Counted from the first letter of the stretch, positions 33,668 to 42,387 are shown. The stretch is 49,658 bases of DNA from Eubacteriales bacterium (GCA_030537565.1 JAUNVS010000006.1:1-49658); one strand, 5' to 3'. Notes: generated by a model not told the origin, from the sequence alone. Numbers and translations are program-made.

Positions 33668-36337
33668 ATGCAGAGAATACGTTCAGATTTGGCTGCGCAG
33701 CTCTTTCTGCGCGCTGAGGCTCGCTATGCCGCGCTTCCAGAGGCCCTCGTTGAGGAGCTTGCGTGTTTTCGCCAGGAGGGTGACTCAGACCTGGCCGCGT
33801 CGATCGCTTTTTTAATTGCTAATCTTCCCGAAACAGATCTTCTCAATCTCGAGCCCAGTTTCTATCGAGCTCACAGTCTCGAGACACTCGAGAACCTCGC
33901 AGAAATGCCCTGGTCCTCGGAGATTCGCGATGAACTCTTTTTGGTCTATGTCCTGATGCCACGCGTCAGTAGTGAGGACATACGCCTCCACCGACGCTTC
34001 TTCTTCGAAGAATTGCGTGAGCGGATTGCGGGGCAGGGAATGGCCGAGGCCTTGCAGACGGCGAACTACTATTGTCTCGAGCATGGTGATTATGCTTCGA
34101 CGAATTCTCGGACGGTTTCACCGCTGGCTTTTTACGCACGAGCGAAGGGGCGTTGTGGGGAGGAATCCTGCTTCGTCGTTTCAGTGTTGCGTTCGCTCGG
34201 GATTCCAGCTCGACAGATCTATGCGCCGTACTGGGCTCACACGGATGATAACCATGCCTGGTGCGAAGCCTACGTCGATGGGGATTGGCACTATTTCGGC
34301 GCCTGCGAACCCGAAGCGACGCTTGATTGCGGTTGGTTTGACGCCGCCGCTCGGCGAGCGAAAATCCTCCTCGCGCGCAATTTTTCCAGTCTTCACTACC
34401 CTGGGGACGCACTGATTGAATCGTCCACTCAGACCGGTCTCGTAAATGTCTCCGCCCGTTATTTTAAGACGAGTCGCCTACGGGTGAAGATCAATCCCGC
34501 CCAGGCAGGGATCTCTGTCCATTTCTACCTCTTCAACTATGCGGCGATGAGTGAGTTTCTCTGCCTCGTCACCGATGAGGAGGGTGAGGCCTGTATCGAG
34601 CTCGCCGATGGCCATGTCCTCTTGCGCATCGAGCACGCGGGCCAGTTTGTTGAACACCTGCTTTACGTCGAGGGCGATTCGGATACAGTCGTCAGCTTCT
34701 GTGATCCTCTTCAGCTCGATCCAGGATTGAGCGAGCGATTCTGGAGCATGGAGAGTCAGCGATTTGTGGCTCCGAGCCAAAAAGACTGCCCGATTCAGGA
34801 GGTCTCAGATCAGAAGCGCCAGCTTCATCAGGAGCGACTCGTGGCTGCCAAGTCCGAGCTAGCTGCCCGCCGGGCTGGATTCCCCCAAGCCCCGAATTCA
34901 GAACTTCAGGCAGATGTTCCAGACATGGGGCTAGAGCTCGAGCGCAGCCAGCGAATCTACAGTCGAGAAGAGCTGCTTGCCCTCGCTCTCGGAAATGCCG
35001 ACACGATTGCTGCGTACCTCGATGCCTCCGGTCCCCTCAGCGAGCTGCAGCGCCGGCGTCTACTGAGTTCGATGGATCCAAAGGATCTCTCCGACATCCT
35101 CCCCGGGGTCCTCGAAGATCATGGAGAGCAGAGTTTTTCAGAGCTTGAACGCCGACGTGAGGCGATCTTCGCCGAACTTCCCCGCGAGGCACGTCGGGAT
35201 ACGGAAACGGCCGAGGCCTTTTATGACCGTTATATCCTTTCGCCGAGGTTTGAGCGCGAGCTGATCTATCCGTGGCGAGCCGAGATCCTCGCGGCCTTTT
35301 CAGAAGCCGAAAAATCGGCTTTCCGCGAAGACCCGAAGCGGATTGCCAATTTTGTCGATGCTGAGATCGGCTTGCCCGAATCCGAGGACTATTCCGTCTT
35401 AACGGCAAACCCAGCGAAGGCGCTTCGCTATCGGCGCGCGAATCTCCGCAGCCGTCGGATTCTCATCCTCGCGATTGCTCGTAGCCTCGGGATTCCCGCC
35501 TACAGTGAGGCGATGTCCTCGCAGCTCTATTTCTATCACCGCGGCGTTAAAACTCTGTTTTACCCCGTTGCGAAACGGCGTGAAAAATTGGCGCGACTTG
35601 AGCTCCTCGATGATCTCCACCAGGGTCGTTTGCGCCTGATGAGCCAGTTTAGTCTTCAGCGCGTCTCCGATAGCGGTGACCGTCAGTATGTCAGTCCCAG
35701 TGAATTCGATGATTTCAGTGAGGGATATCGCCTCAATCTCCCAGCGGGAAATTATGAGATCAGTCTTTGCCGTCGCCTCGATCAGGGGGACCTCCTCATC
35801 GAACGTCAGCTGCTTCATCTGCAGTCTGGCAAGACGCTCCAATATCGTATGAACTACCCTCAGGCGGAGTCGAGTGAACATGATGTGGCCGGCCTCTACG
35901 ACTTTAAATTTCGCAGCCTACAGGGGGACTTCGAGCTCAGTGCCCGGGCCGCTTTTGAAAGCGGTCGGCACCTCTTTATCTTTTTCGCGGCGGAAGGCGA
36001 GCCCTATGCCCATCTCGCCCAAGATCTCGAGCGCGAGCTTGATGCCCTCAAGCCCTATGCGAACTCGATTCTCTTCTTCGCCGAAAATCGCCGCGACTTC
36101 GAAGATCCTCGGATGACGGCGATCTGCAAGTCACTCAAAGGCTGTAGCCGGGCATTGGTCCGCAGTGAGAGCTTGAAGGCCCTGTATAGTTACTATGTCT
36201 GTGAGAGTCGCGAACTGCCGTTTGTCCTCATGCTAGGAGATCGCGAAGACCTCCTCCTCAAGCGTAACGGTTATCGTGTCGGTCAGGGGGCGGAGATTGT
36301 TCAGGCTTTTCAACAGCTGGAACTAAAGCGTCGCTAA
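33668..36337 (+). CDS. Large transglutaminase-like protein with thioredoxin-like C-terminus
   Basis: An 889-residue cytoplasmic-looking protein with no signal peptide or membrane segment. Residues about 140-230 are a transglutaminase-like core: GRCGEESC with Cys163 in the catalytic position, LRSLGIPARQIYAPYW, DNHAWCEAYVDGDWHYFGAC with His196, then EPE. A second region around residue 590 repeats part of the pattern (RRILILAIARSLGIPAYSE) without the Cys/His set. The last 130 residues (GRHLFIFFAAEGEPYAHLAQ onward) look like a thioredoxin or related fold but lack CxxC. Such proteins may act as peptidases or deglycosylating enzymes; I do not assign a reaction. It is convergent with the CbiA-like gene. 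Confidence 0.75.
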   Translation: MQRIRSDLAAQLFLRAEARYAALPEALVEELACFRQEGDSDLAASIAFLIANLPETDLLNLEPSFYRAHSLETLENLAEMPWSSEIRDELFLVYVLMPRVSSEDIRLHRRFFFEELRERIAGQGMAEALQTANYYCLEHGDYASTNSRTVSPLAFYARAKGRCGEESCFVVSVLRSLGIPARQIYAPYWAHTDDNHAWCEAYVDGDWHYFGACEPEATLDCGWFDAAARRAKILLARNFSSLHYPGDALIESSTQTGLVNVSARYFKTSRLRVKINPAQAGISVHFYLFNYAAMSEFLCLVTDEEGEACIELADGHVLLRIEHAGQFVEHLLYVEGDSDTVVSFCDPLQLDPGLSERFWSMESQRFVAPSQKDCPIQEVSDQKRQLHQERLVAAKSELAARRAGFPQAPNSELQADVPDMGLELERSQRIYSREELLALALGNADTIAAYLDASGPLSELQRRRLLSSMDPKDLSDILPGVLEDHGEQSFSELERRREAIFAELPREARRDTETAEAFYDRYILSPRFERELIYPWRAEILAAFSEAEKSAFREDPKRIANFVDAEIGLPESEDYSVLTANPAKALRYRRANLRSRRILILAIARSLGIPAYSEAMSSQLYFYHRGVKTLFYPVAKRREKLARLELLDDLHQGRLRLMSQFSLQRVSDSGDRQYVSPSEFDDFSEGYRLNLPAGNYEISLCRRLDQGDLLIERQLLHLQSGKTLQYRMNYPQAESSEHDVAGLYDFKFRSLQGDFELSARAAFESGRHLFIFFAAEGEPYAHLAQDLERELDALKPYANSILFFAENRRDFEDPRMTAICKSLKGCSRALVRSESLKALYSYYVCESRELPFVLMLGDREDLLLKRNGYRVGQGAEIVQAFQQLELKRR

Positions 36338-36352
36338 TCGACGCGCTCGAAG

Positions 36353-36386
36353 AAAAAAGCCAGGCCCTGTGAGTCGGGGTCTGGCT
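36353..36386. terminator. Bidirectional terminator between convergent genes
   Basis: AGCCAGGCCC pairs with GGGTCTGGCT. On the minus strand it is followed by six T residues, serving the CbiA-like gene; on the plus strand by GCTTGTTTC, a weaker signal for the transglutaminase-like gene. Confidence 0.85.
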
Positions 36387-36397
36387 GCTTGTTTCAA

Positions 36398-38002
36398 TCA
36401 CGCTAATCCACGAGATGATTTCTGAAAGTCGTAGACTTGCGTCGATTCCTGCAGCTCGTCTGCTTGGCGCTGCTTACGATAGTCGAAGCAACTATCGATG
36501 AAGCAGCGGAGGTGCCGGGGGTGGGCGCGCAAGTAGAGCCGGGCGGGTATCGCGGTGAATCCCTCGTCCCCGCCTAAGCAGGCAAACTGCTCTCGACTTT
36601 GGACGAGTCGGAGCTGAAAGTCACCGCTGCCCCGCTCAGGGATCAGCTGCTTATTGAGGCGGGCGCGAGCTCGATACTGATAGCGAGCGGCGGCTGATTG
36701 AGTCAGACAGATCCACTCGACATAAATCTCATTACGAGCGGCAGAACTCATCTGCGTTCGGAGGCTAAAATCCTGCTCCAGGAGGGCCAGCATCGGCCAG
36801 GCGTTGACATCATCACTGGCGTAGATGTGACGACAGAGGAAGAGGTAGGCCTCGGAGTCAGCGAGGAGGGGACAGCCACGGTCGACGGCTTGGTAGATCT
36901 GGCGGCGCATATCCCGGCGTTGGCTGAGCTCTGGGAGGTAGGATTTAATCCGGTTTGAGGAAAGATAAATTCCGTCGATTTCTCGGGGGAGTTCGGCATC
37001 GTAGAGTGGACTAAATGGGATCAGTTCAATCCCGAGATCCGCGAAGGCATCGAGGTTTTCACGGTAGCTGAGGTCAAAGGCGGGATCGTCAGCATAGGCG
37101 ATGCGCAGGGAGCTCGTGCGGCTACCGTACTGGTGCTGGAGCTGGAGGATGCTCTCTGGGATGCGTTTCTCTAGGGCTGCACTCGCTTCGGCGAGCTTCA
37201 GCAGGCCCTCGAGCTCGAGGCTCTCGAAGAGTGCTTCGGCGAGTTCTTGTAGAGAGGCTCGCCAATCGGCTCTGCGACAGGCATGGCGCCAGCTGCGCTC
37301 GACCTCGAGGGACATGTATCCGAAGACGGGGAGCTTGAGTTCGGCCTCGAGGTAGGACTTCAATGGACTGTAATCTTCCTCCTCGACACGGGTGAGGATG
37401 AGGCCCTGGACTAGAGATGGCTCGGCATAATCGAGACAGGCCCGGATCAGGGGAAGGAGCTGACTTCGCATCTCGCTGGCATCGACGATGAGGATGATGG
37501 GCGTCTCAAGACAGCGGGCGAGTGCCTCTGGCGAGGCGGTGACGGGAGACGCCGAGGCATCACTGCTGCTGTTGGCGGAATAGAGTTCGGAGTCGAAGAG
37601 GCTGCCGCGGCCGCTGATCAGCGCGAGGCGCAGTGCAAATGAGTAGCGATAGAGGCTGTAGAGCAGCATCTCGCGGTCTTGGATCCAAGGGTCGAGGGAG
37701 ATCGCTGATTGGCCACAGATAAATTCGAGGCGCTGACGGCGATCTGGATCTTCGTAAACTTCGAAGATCCGGAGATTCTGGCCATACTGCTGGCTACCTG
37801 AGGGATGCGTGCTAGTTTCGACGAAGTGGATGCGAAAGGCGGCGGCGAGCAGCTCGCAGAGACTATTTTGGCCACAGTCGCCAGAGAGGCCGGTGAGGCA
37901 GAGGCGTGGAAGCTGAAACTGCTCAGTCGGCTTCGAGTTTGCGCGGGGCTGCGATTCGGATGCAGCGCTCGTAATCGATATCGGGTGCATGGCGTCAGAC
38001 AC
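36398..38002 (-). CDS. CbiA/CobB-like protein with both active sites altered
   Basis: A 534-residue homologue of cobyrinate a,c-diamide synthase. Family landmarks in order are a P-loop-like GLSGDCGQNSL (38-48), CGQSAISLDPWIQD, ALISGRGSLFD, ETPIILIVDASEMRS, then a glutaminase-like half with RIAYADDPAFDLSYRENLDA and IELIPFSPLYDAELP. The P-loop Lys-Thr is replaced by Gln45-Asn46, and the glutaminase ECGG nucleophile motif reads A381-D-S383-E-A, so the catalytic Cys is Ser383. The family's late His-containing YLHLHF segment reads RLYLRAHP. Full length is kept, so this is not simple decay. It starts at GTG with GAGGAG upstream. No other corrin genes are nearby. A binding or regulatory role is inferred. 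Confidence 0.7.
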   Translation of the reverse strand: MSDAMHPISITSAASESQPRANSKPTEQFQLPRLCLTGLSGDCGQNSLCELLAAAFRIHFVETSTHPSGSQQYGQNLRIFEVYEDPDRRQRLEFICGQSAISLDPWIQDREMLLYSLYRYSFALRLALISGRGSLFDSELYSANSSSDASASPVTASPEALARCLETPIILIVDASEMRSQLLPLIRACLDYAEPSLVQGLILTRVEEEDYSPLKSYLEAELKLPVFGYMSLEVERSWRHACRRADWRASLQELAEALFESLELEGLLKLAEASAALEKRIPESILQLQHQYGSRTSSLRIAYADDPAFDLSYRENLDAFADLGIELIPFSPLYDAELPREIDGIYLSSNRIKSYLPELSQRRDMRRQIYQAVDRGCPLLADSEAYLFLCRHIYASDDVNAWPMLALLEQDFSLRTQMSSAARNEIYVEWICLTQSAAARYQYRARARLNKQLIPERGSGDFQLRLVQSREQFACLGGDEGFTAIPARLYLRAHPRHLRCFIDSCFDYRKQRQADELQESTQVYDFQKSSRGLA

Positions 38003-38450
38003 GGCGTTCTCCTCACTTTTTTAATATTCTAGCATGAAGCAGACTTTGGACCGCAGAGAACTCAAGCCATTTGGGTGTAGATGGCCGTTCCAGAGTTCTA
38101 CATGAGCTTGATGGCTTTCGATCTGGGTTCAGAGCTTGCATGTCTTAGAGCTTACGGGACTTGGCTTTTAGCTAAGGTGTTTGTCAATCAACGGGGCAAA
38201 GGTTGTACGGAATAATCTCAGTAGCCAGCCGCCCCTTGTTAAGTTTATCTATATATAAAAATAATTTACGGGTACATAACAGAGAATTTTGTTATTTCAA
38301 TCACTATTTTTGAGAGATATAGTGGAACTTCTCTGGTTTTTAAATTTTTAGTCGTTAAAATATTAATAATGCAATGTATTGGATTTGGTTTTAAGATACT
38401 CCTTTTTTGGAGGAACTTGTGAATCTCCGAATGAGAGGTAGCCTGATACG
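38003..38450. other. 448-base intergenic region, AT-rich in its second half
   Basis: This gap separates divergent genes. TGCTAGAAT on the minus strand (38034-38026) is a possible extended -10 for the CbiA-like gene. For the plus-strand gene, TATAGT (38318-38323) could be a -10 with a poor -35. Between 38230 and 38420 the sequence is markedly AT-rich. GGAG (38409-38412) and CTCC (38425-38428) can pair just upstream of the next gene. I see no RNA gene or ORF I can support. Confidence 0.5.
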
Positions 38451-38852
38451 ATGAAATCAAAACGATTGGTGGCATGGATCGTAGCATCGACCCTCGTCTT
38501 TGTATCGATGACTGCTGCACTTCGCACATTTGGCCTGGGTTCGAATTTAGATACTCTATCGGCGGATGAAGTTTATACGTCGGAAGATAATTTGGAGGAG
38601 AATTCAGATTCTCAAGCCGATTCCAGCACTCCTGTGATGCCGGATGGGGATGTAAACTCTGGTGATGTTGAAGAGAAGCCCGATCTGAATTCGGGGGATC
38701 GTCCTGACGAAGCTGATGCTAATCCAGATGCGGATGACGGTTCAAGCAAGCCAGGCGATTCCACAAACCCAGGGAATGACGATTCTATCGATCTGGGAGA
38801 TTACACGTCAGGATCTGCCGATTCGGATGAGTCTCCTGAGCCCCTGACTTAG
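38451..38852 (+). CDS. Small exported acidic protein, unknown
   Basis: A 133-residue protein. Residues about 1-28 are a signal peptide or membrane anchor (KRLVAWIVASTLVFVSMTA). The remaining 100 residues are low-complexity and strongly acidic, rich in Asp, Glu, Ser, Pro, Gly and Asn (for example DLNSGDRPDEADANPDADDG), with no cysteine or lysine cluster and no sorting motif. It is probably an unstructured surface-exposed chain. A GAGAGG site lies a little far upstream (13 bases). The gene stands alone between two gaps, and the terminator stem overlaps its last codons. I do not recognise a family. Confidence 0.65.
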   Translation: MKSKRLVAWIVASTLVFVSMTAALRTFGLGSNLDTLSADEVYTSEDNLEENSDSQADSSTPVMPDGDVNSGDVEEKPDLNSGDRPDEADANPDADDGSSKPGDSTNPGNDDSIDLGDYTSGSADSDESPEPLT

Positions 38853-38865
38853 GGGGCTCTTTTTT
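38838..38865 (+). terminator. Terminator overlapping the stop codon of the acidic protein gene
   Basis: GAGCCCC pairs with GGGGCTC, with the stop codon TAG at the base of the loop (38850-38852), followed by TTTTTT. The stem begins inside the last five codons. Confidence 0.88.
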
Positions 38866-38943
38866 ATCGTCGGCTAAGGTGGATTTCAATCGAGATGCTG
38901 GGGCGAAGTTGTATCTGAAGTTTCGGTTTAGATGAAAGCCTCG

Positions 38944-39029
38944 TGCTATAATTTAGCTTGCTTAAGGGCATTTGCCCGGGTCCATTCGCCGAAGGCGAGG
39001 ACCGTAGGAGTACGGAAGGAGAAACAGAC
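38944..39029 (+). promoter_or_regulatory. ytxH promoter and structured leader
   Basis: TGCTATAAT (38944-38952) is an extended -10 with a poor -35. The leader then has GGGC-ATTT-GCCC (38967-38978) and a longer stem in which GGTCC and CGCC pair with GGCG and GGACC (38979-39004), then the ribosome site AAGGAG (39016-39021). The second stem lies between promoter and ribosome site and could influence translation. Confidence 0.6.
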
Positions 39030-39536
39030 ATGTTTGTTGAAGAAATTATTGGGGCCTTTACAGGACAGAATCGTCGTAATCGCAATCGTGCGGTGACCAT
39101 TGGAACTGGCCTCGGCATCCTCGGAGGCTTTGCTGCAGGAATCCTTCTCGCACCTAAGTCGGGCGCAGAGACGCGCGCGGATATCCGTGATGCCGCAATT
39201 ACTGGGGCTGAGACGGTAAAAGAGGCGGCGGTTAAAGTCGCTGACGTCACCGCGGATAAGGCAAGTGAGTTTGCTACCATCGCTGGCCGTCGCTTTGATG
39301 AGTTTAAAGCCGCTGCGAAAGATGTGGGTGAGGATGTCGATCGTAAGGCCCGTGAGATCGCACGTAAGGCCCGCGTCGCAGCTCGTGGTGCCGCTGAAGA
39401 GGGTAAAGAAGTTGCCAAGGAAGTCAAAGAATCTGCGAAGACCGTTGCAGAGGATGTTAAAAAAGGCGCAAAAGATGTAAAAGAGAGCGTTGAAGAGTCC
39501 GCTAAGAAAGTCAAAGAAGACGTAAAGAAGGCCTAA
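39030..39536 (+). CDS. YtxH-domain membrane protein
   Basis: A 168-residue protein. The N-terminal YtxH-type segment reads VTIGTGLGILGGFAAGILLA followed by PKSGAETR, one short membrane segment and the conserved PKSG motif. The rest is a long, highly charged helical tail of Lys/Glu/Ala/Val repeats (for example KEVAKEVKESAKTVAEDVKK), like apolipoprotein- or LEA-like amphipathic helices. I chose ATG 39030, eight bases after AAGGAG; the upstream frame to 38958 lies in the structured leader. It is followed two bases later by a DUF948-like gene, a common pairing in Bacillota. Family members are linked to general stress, but the role is not defined. Confidence 0.88.
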   Translation: MFVEEIIGAFTGQNRRNRNRAVTIGTGLGILGGFAAGILLAPKSGAETRADIRDAAITGAETVKEAAVKVADVTADKASEFATIAGRRFDEFKAAAKDVGEDVDRKAREIARKARVAARGAAEEGKEVAKEVKESAKTVAEDVKKGAKDVKESVEESAKKVKEDVKKA

Positions 39537-39538
39537 CT

Positions 39539-40045
39539 ATGACTGGCTTTTTCTTGGATGCTACTATCAGTCTTTCCGACCTCTGCCAGCTCCTTTTAGC
39601 TTTGGCCGGGGTGGCGGTTCTCGTCGCATTGACGGTTCTGATCATTAAATTGATTAAGATCCTCACGAATGTTAATCAGATCGTTAGCGATCTGAAGTCA
39701 CCCGTTTCAGAGTGCCTCGAGAGTCTCCCCGAGACGATGAGTAATGTTAATCTCATCGTCGGTAACTTCGTCGACATCAGCGATGATATCGCTGAGACGG
39801 TGACTCCCTTACTTGCGAGCACAGCTGAAATTGGGAACAGTACTCAGGTTCTCTTAACTCAGGTCAGCAACACGGCGTCTGAGGCCCTCCTCGCCGTTCA
39901 GCGAGGGATCCACTTCTTCGATCCAAAACAGCGCGAGCGCCGTCGTGGAGAGAAGAGCAGCTGGGGCCAGCTTACGAAGGCAGCAGGCAGTGCCTACAAC
40001 ACCTATCGCGCCTTAAAAAAGGCGGGCGTTATTAAGCGAAAATAG
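39539..40045 (+). CDS. DUF948-like membrane protein
   Basis: A 168-residue protein with one N-terminal membrane segment (LLLALAGVAVLVALTVLIIK), followed by a helical region (NVNQIVSDLKSPVSECLESL and on) with heptad-like hydrophobic spacing and a basic C-terminus. This layout fits DUF948-like (YoxC-type) proteins. It begins two bases after the ytxH stop, with GCCTAACT in place of a strong ribosome site, so coupled translation is likely. It probably sits at the membrane together with the YtxH protein. A terminator follows at 40068. Confidence 0.75.
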   Translation: MTGFFLDATISLSDLCQLLLALAGVAVLVALTVLIIKLIKILTNVNQIVSDLKSPVSECLESLPETMSNVNLIVGNFVDISDDIAETVTPLLASTAEIGNSTQVLLTQVSNTASEALLAVQRGIHFFDPKQRERRRGEKSSWGQLTKAAGSAYNTYRALKKAGVIKRK

Positions 40046-40067
40046 TCGACGATCCCTATGTCGCAGA

Positions 40068-40110
40068 GAGGTTCAGTGCTCATCGAGAGTCCTGAGCCTC
40101 TTGTTTTTTT
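40068..40110 (+). terminator. Terminator after the YtxH/DUF948 pair
   Basis: GAGGTTCAG pairs with CTGAGCCTC (one G-U) around a 15-base loop, followed by TTGTTTTTTT. Shortly after, TATAAT at 40138-40143 is a likely -10 for pepF, though its -35 is unclear. Confidence 0.8.
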
Positions 40111-40171
40111 AGGAGCGAGCAAGTTCTGAGAATTGTTTATAATGGAGACTAACTTTTACTAGGAGGCTGCT

Positions 40172-41980
40172 ATGTCTAATCAGCGTTTAGCGCTACGCAG
40201 TGAATTAAAACTTGAAGATACTTGGGATCTGACTCAGATCTTTGCAGATGAAGCCACTTATCAATCGGCTTTCGAAGCCCTCGGTACGAGCCTCGAGAAG
40301 CTCGAATCCTATCGGGGGCGGATTCTCGAATCGGCTGAGACGCTCTACGATTTTCTCGAATTGAGCGAGGTCTATGGCAATCAGTTTATGAAGCTTTATA
40401 CCTACGCCCATCTCGCAGCAGACGTCGATGTCGCTGATTCGAAGAATGCTGCGCGCCAGGGGATCATCCTCCAGCGCTATGCGGAGTTTTCGGCACGGCT
40501 TAGTTTTGTCGAACCCGAATTGATGGGGCTTGAGATCGATCGCCTCGATGCGATGATTGCTTCGAAGCCAGAGCTGGGACTCTACCGGCATGCCCTCGAA
40601 ACCCGTCTACGCGAGAAGCCGCATATTCTTTCTGAGGCGGAGGAGCGCATCCTCTCGAAGCTCAGTCCAATCCTCGATGCACCGTCACGGATTTTTTCGA
40701 AGCTGTCGGATGCTGACTTGCGTTTCGAGCCAACGCTCGACTCGGAGGGGGAGGAGCAGCTGGTTTCTGAGGGTCGTTATTCCGTCCTCATGAGTAGCCC
40801 GGATCGGAAGCTCCGTGCGGGGGCATTTAAGAATATCATGGCTGCGTATCACAGCCACCGCAACGCCTTTGCAGAAACCCTCTTCGCTCAGTTTAACTAT
40901 GACAATATCCGCGCTGAAATTAAGCGTTTTACTTCGGCGCGTGAGGCGGCTCTCTTTAGTACCCAGATTCCAGAGGCAGTCTATGATCAGCTCCTGGAGA
41001 CGGTTCATGAGAATCTCGCACTCCTCCATCGCTATGTCGCCTATCGGAAGAAGAAGCTGAAGCTCGATGAGCTCCACTACTATGACCTCTTCGTCTCGCT
41101 CTCGGATGAGGTGAAGGATCTGCACTTTAGTTTTGAAGAGGCAAAAGAGATTGTCTTCGAGGCTCTGAAACCGCTCGGAGAGGACTACCGGGCGATGCTC
41201 GAGCGTGCCTTTAACGAGCGCTGGATTGATATTCCTGAGAACCAGGGTAAGCGCACAGGCGCCTATTCAAGTGGCTGCAATGGTACGCCCGCTTACATAC
41301 TCCTCAATTGGAATGGCAGTCTCGATGCGCTCTATACGCTGATTCATGAGTTGGGGCATTCGATGCACTCCTGGCATACTTGGAATAGCCAAGCTCCTGT
41401 CTATGCGAACTATGGTATTTTCCTGGCTGAGATCGCTTCGACGACGAATGAGAATCTCCTCACCCACTATCTCTTGAAGAAGTATGCGGACGATCCGAAG
41501 ATGACCGCCTACCTCCTCAATCACTACCTCGATGGGGCTCGCGGGACGGTGTTCCGCCAGACACAGTTCGCCGACTTTGAGTGGCAGGCCCACGTTAAGA
41601 TTCAAAATGGCGAGGCGATGACGGCCGATGACTTTGATACTCTATATGGAGATTTGACCTATGAGTACTATGGTGAGGCGCTCGTCCGTGATCCTGAGCC
41701 TGCCCATGAGTGGGCGCGGATCCCACACTTCTACTATAATTTCTATGTCTTCCAATACGCGACGGGATTCAGTGCAGCGACCTATTTTGCAGAGACGATC
41801 ACGGTGGGTGAAGCCGGCGCTCTCGATCGTTATCTCGGCTTCCTGCGTGCAGGGGAGTCGATGGCGCCGATGGATGTCCTCAAGCAGGCTGGGATTGATA
41901 TGACGAAAAAAGATGCTGTCGAGACCTGCCTCAAGCGTTTTGGTGAATACTTAGATCGATTAGAAAGTCTGGATGTATAA
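40172..41980 (+). CDS. pepF: Oligoendopeptidase F
   Basis: A 602-residue M3B metallopeptidase that cleaves short peptides in the cytoplasm. The zinc site is His392-Glu-Leu-Gly-His396 in LIHELGHSMHSWH, and the third ligand is the glutamate of the following EIASTTNE segment. The N-terminal domain (LEDTWDLTQIF) and the late RDPEPAHEWARIPHFYYNFY segment are typical of PepF. AGGAGG lies eight bases upstream of the ATG. The last base of its TAA stop is the first base of the divIC ATG, so the two are translationally coupled. Confidence 0.95.
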   Translation: MSNQRLALRSELKLEDTWDLTQIFADEATYQSAFEALGTSLEKLESYRGRILESAETLYDFLELSEVYGNQFMKLYTYAHLAADVDVADSKNAARQGIILQRYAEFSARLSFVEPELMGLEIDRLDAMIASKPELGLYRHALETRLREKPHILSEAEERILSKLSPILDAPSRIFSKLSDADLRFEPTLDSEGEEQLVSEGRYSVLMSSPDRKLRAGAFKNIMAAYHSHRNAFAETLFAQFNYDNIRAEIKRFTSAREAALFSTQIPEAVYDQLLETVHENLALLHRYVAYRKKKLKLDELHYYDLFVSLSDEVKDLHFSFEEAKEIVFEALKPLGEDYRAMLERAFNERWIDIPENQGKRTGAYSSGCNGTPAYILLNWNGSLDALYTLIHELGHSMHSWHTWNSQAPVYANYGIFLAEIASTTNENLLTHYLLKKYADDPKMTAYLLNHYLDGARGTVFRQTQFADFEWQAHVKIQNGEAMTADDFDTLYGDLTYEYYGEALVRDPEPAHEWARIPHFYYNFYVFQYATGFSAATYFAETITVGEAGALDRYLGFLRAGESMAPMDVLKQAGIDMTKKDAVETCLKRFGEYLDRLESLDV

Positions 41981-42321
41981 TGAGTCGAAGCTCACGAGCG
42001 AAGCGAGGGCTGGAGTCCGGCACTCAGCGTAGGGCCTTTAGCAACTCAGGTCTCCTGCTCTTCCTCCTCATTCTTCTATTTATGGCGACGAGTCTCGTCG
42101 CAGCCTATAACGTGATCACTCGGCAGTTTGCTGAGGAGCGTCGTCTCGAGGTCGAACAAGAAGAGCTCTCTCGACGTGTCGATTCGTTAAAGGAGGAGGG
42201 CAATCGTCTGAAGAAACGTCTAGACCAGGTCGGTACCCCGGGCTATGTTGAGGACGTTGCTCGCTCTGAGCTCGGCATGGTGAAGAGCGATGAGATCGTC
42301 TTCGTCGATGAAGCCGACTAG
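41980..42321 (+). CDS. divIC: DivIC/FtsB-type septum formation initiator
   Basis: A 113-residue bitopic membrane protein: a basic cytoplasmic N-terminus, one membrane segment (GLLLFLLILLFMATSLVAAY), then an extracellular coiled coil (EVEQEELSRRVDSLKEEGNR) and the characteristic end TPGYVEDVARSELGMVKSDE. It belongs to the DivIC/FtsB group, which links FtsL and DivIB in the divisome. The start codon overlaps the pepF stop by one base. FtsL has a similar size, but the GYVEDVARSELGMV segment favours DivIC. A strong terminator follows. Confidence 0.85.
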   Translation: MSRSSRAKRGLESGTQRRAFSNSGLLLFLLILLFMATSLVAAYNVITRQFAEERRLEVEQEELSRRVDSLKEEGNRLKKRLDQVGTPGYVEDVARSELGMVKSDEIVFVDEAD

Positions 42322-42340
42322 TTAAAAATACCCGCATACG

Positions 42341-42387
42341 AAGAGGGGTCAGCCAGCTGGATTTAAACTGGCGTGACCCCTCTTTTT
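42341..42387. terminator. Terminator between divIC and recR
   Basis: AAGAGGGGTCA pairs with TGACCCCTCTT, extended by CCAG with CTGG, followed by TTTTT on the plus strand. It lies between convergent operons and may also help end the recR transcript. Confidence 0.9.

Noticed and set aside
38266-38529. 87-codon minus-strand frame in the AT-rich gap
   Set aside because: It overlaps the start of the acidic protein gene, has no ribosome site and no protein-like pattern.
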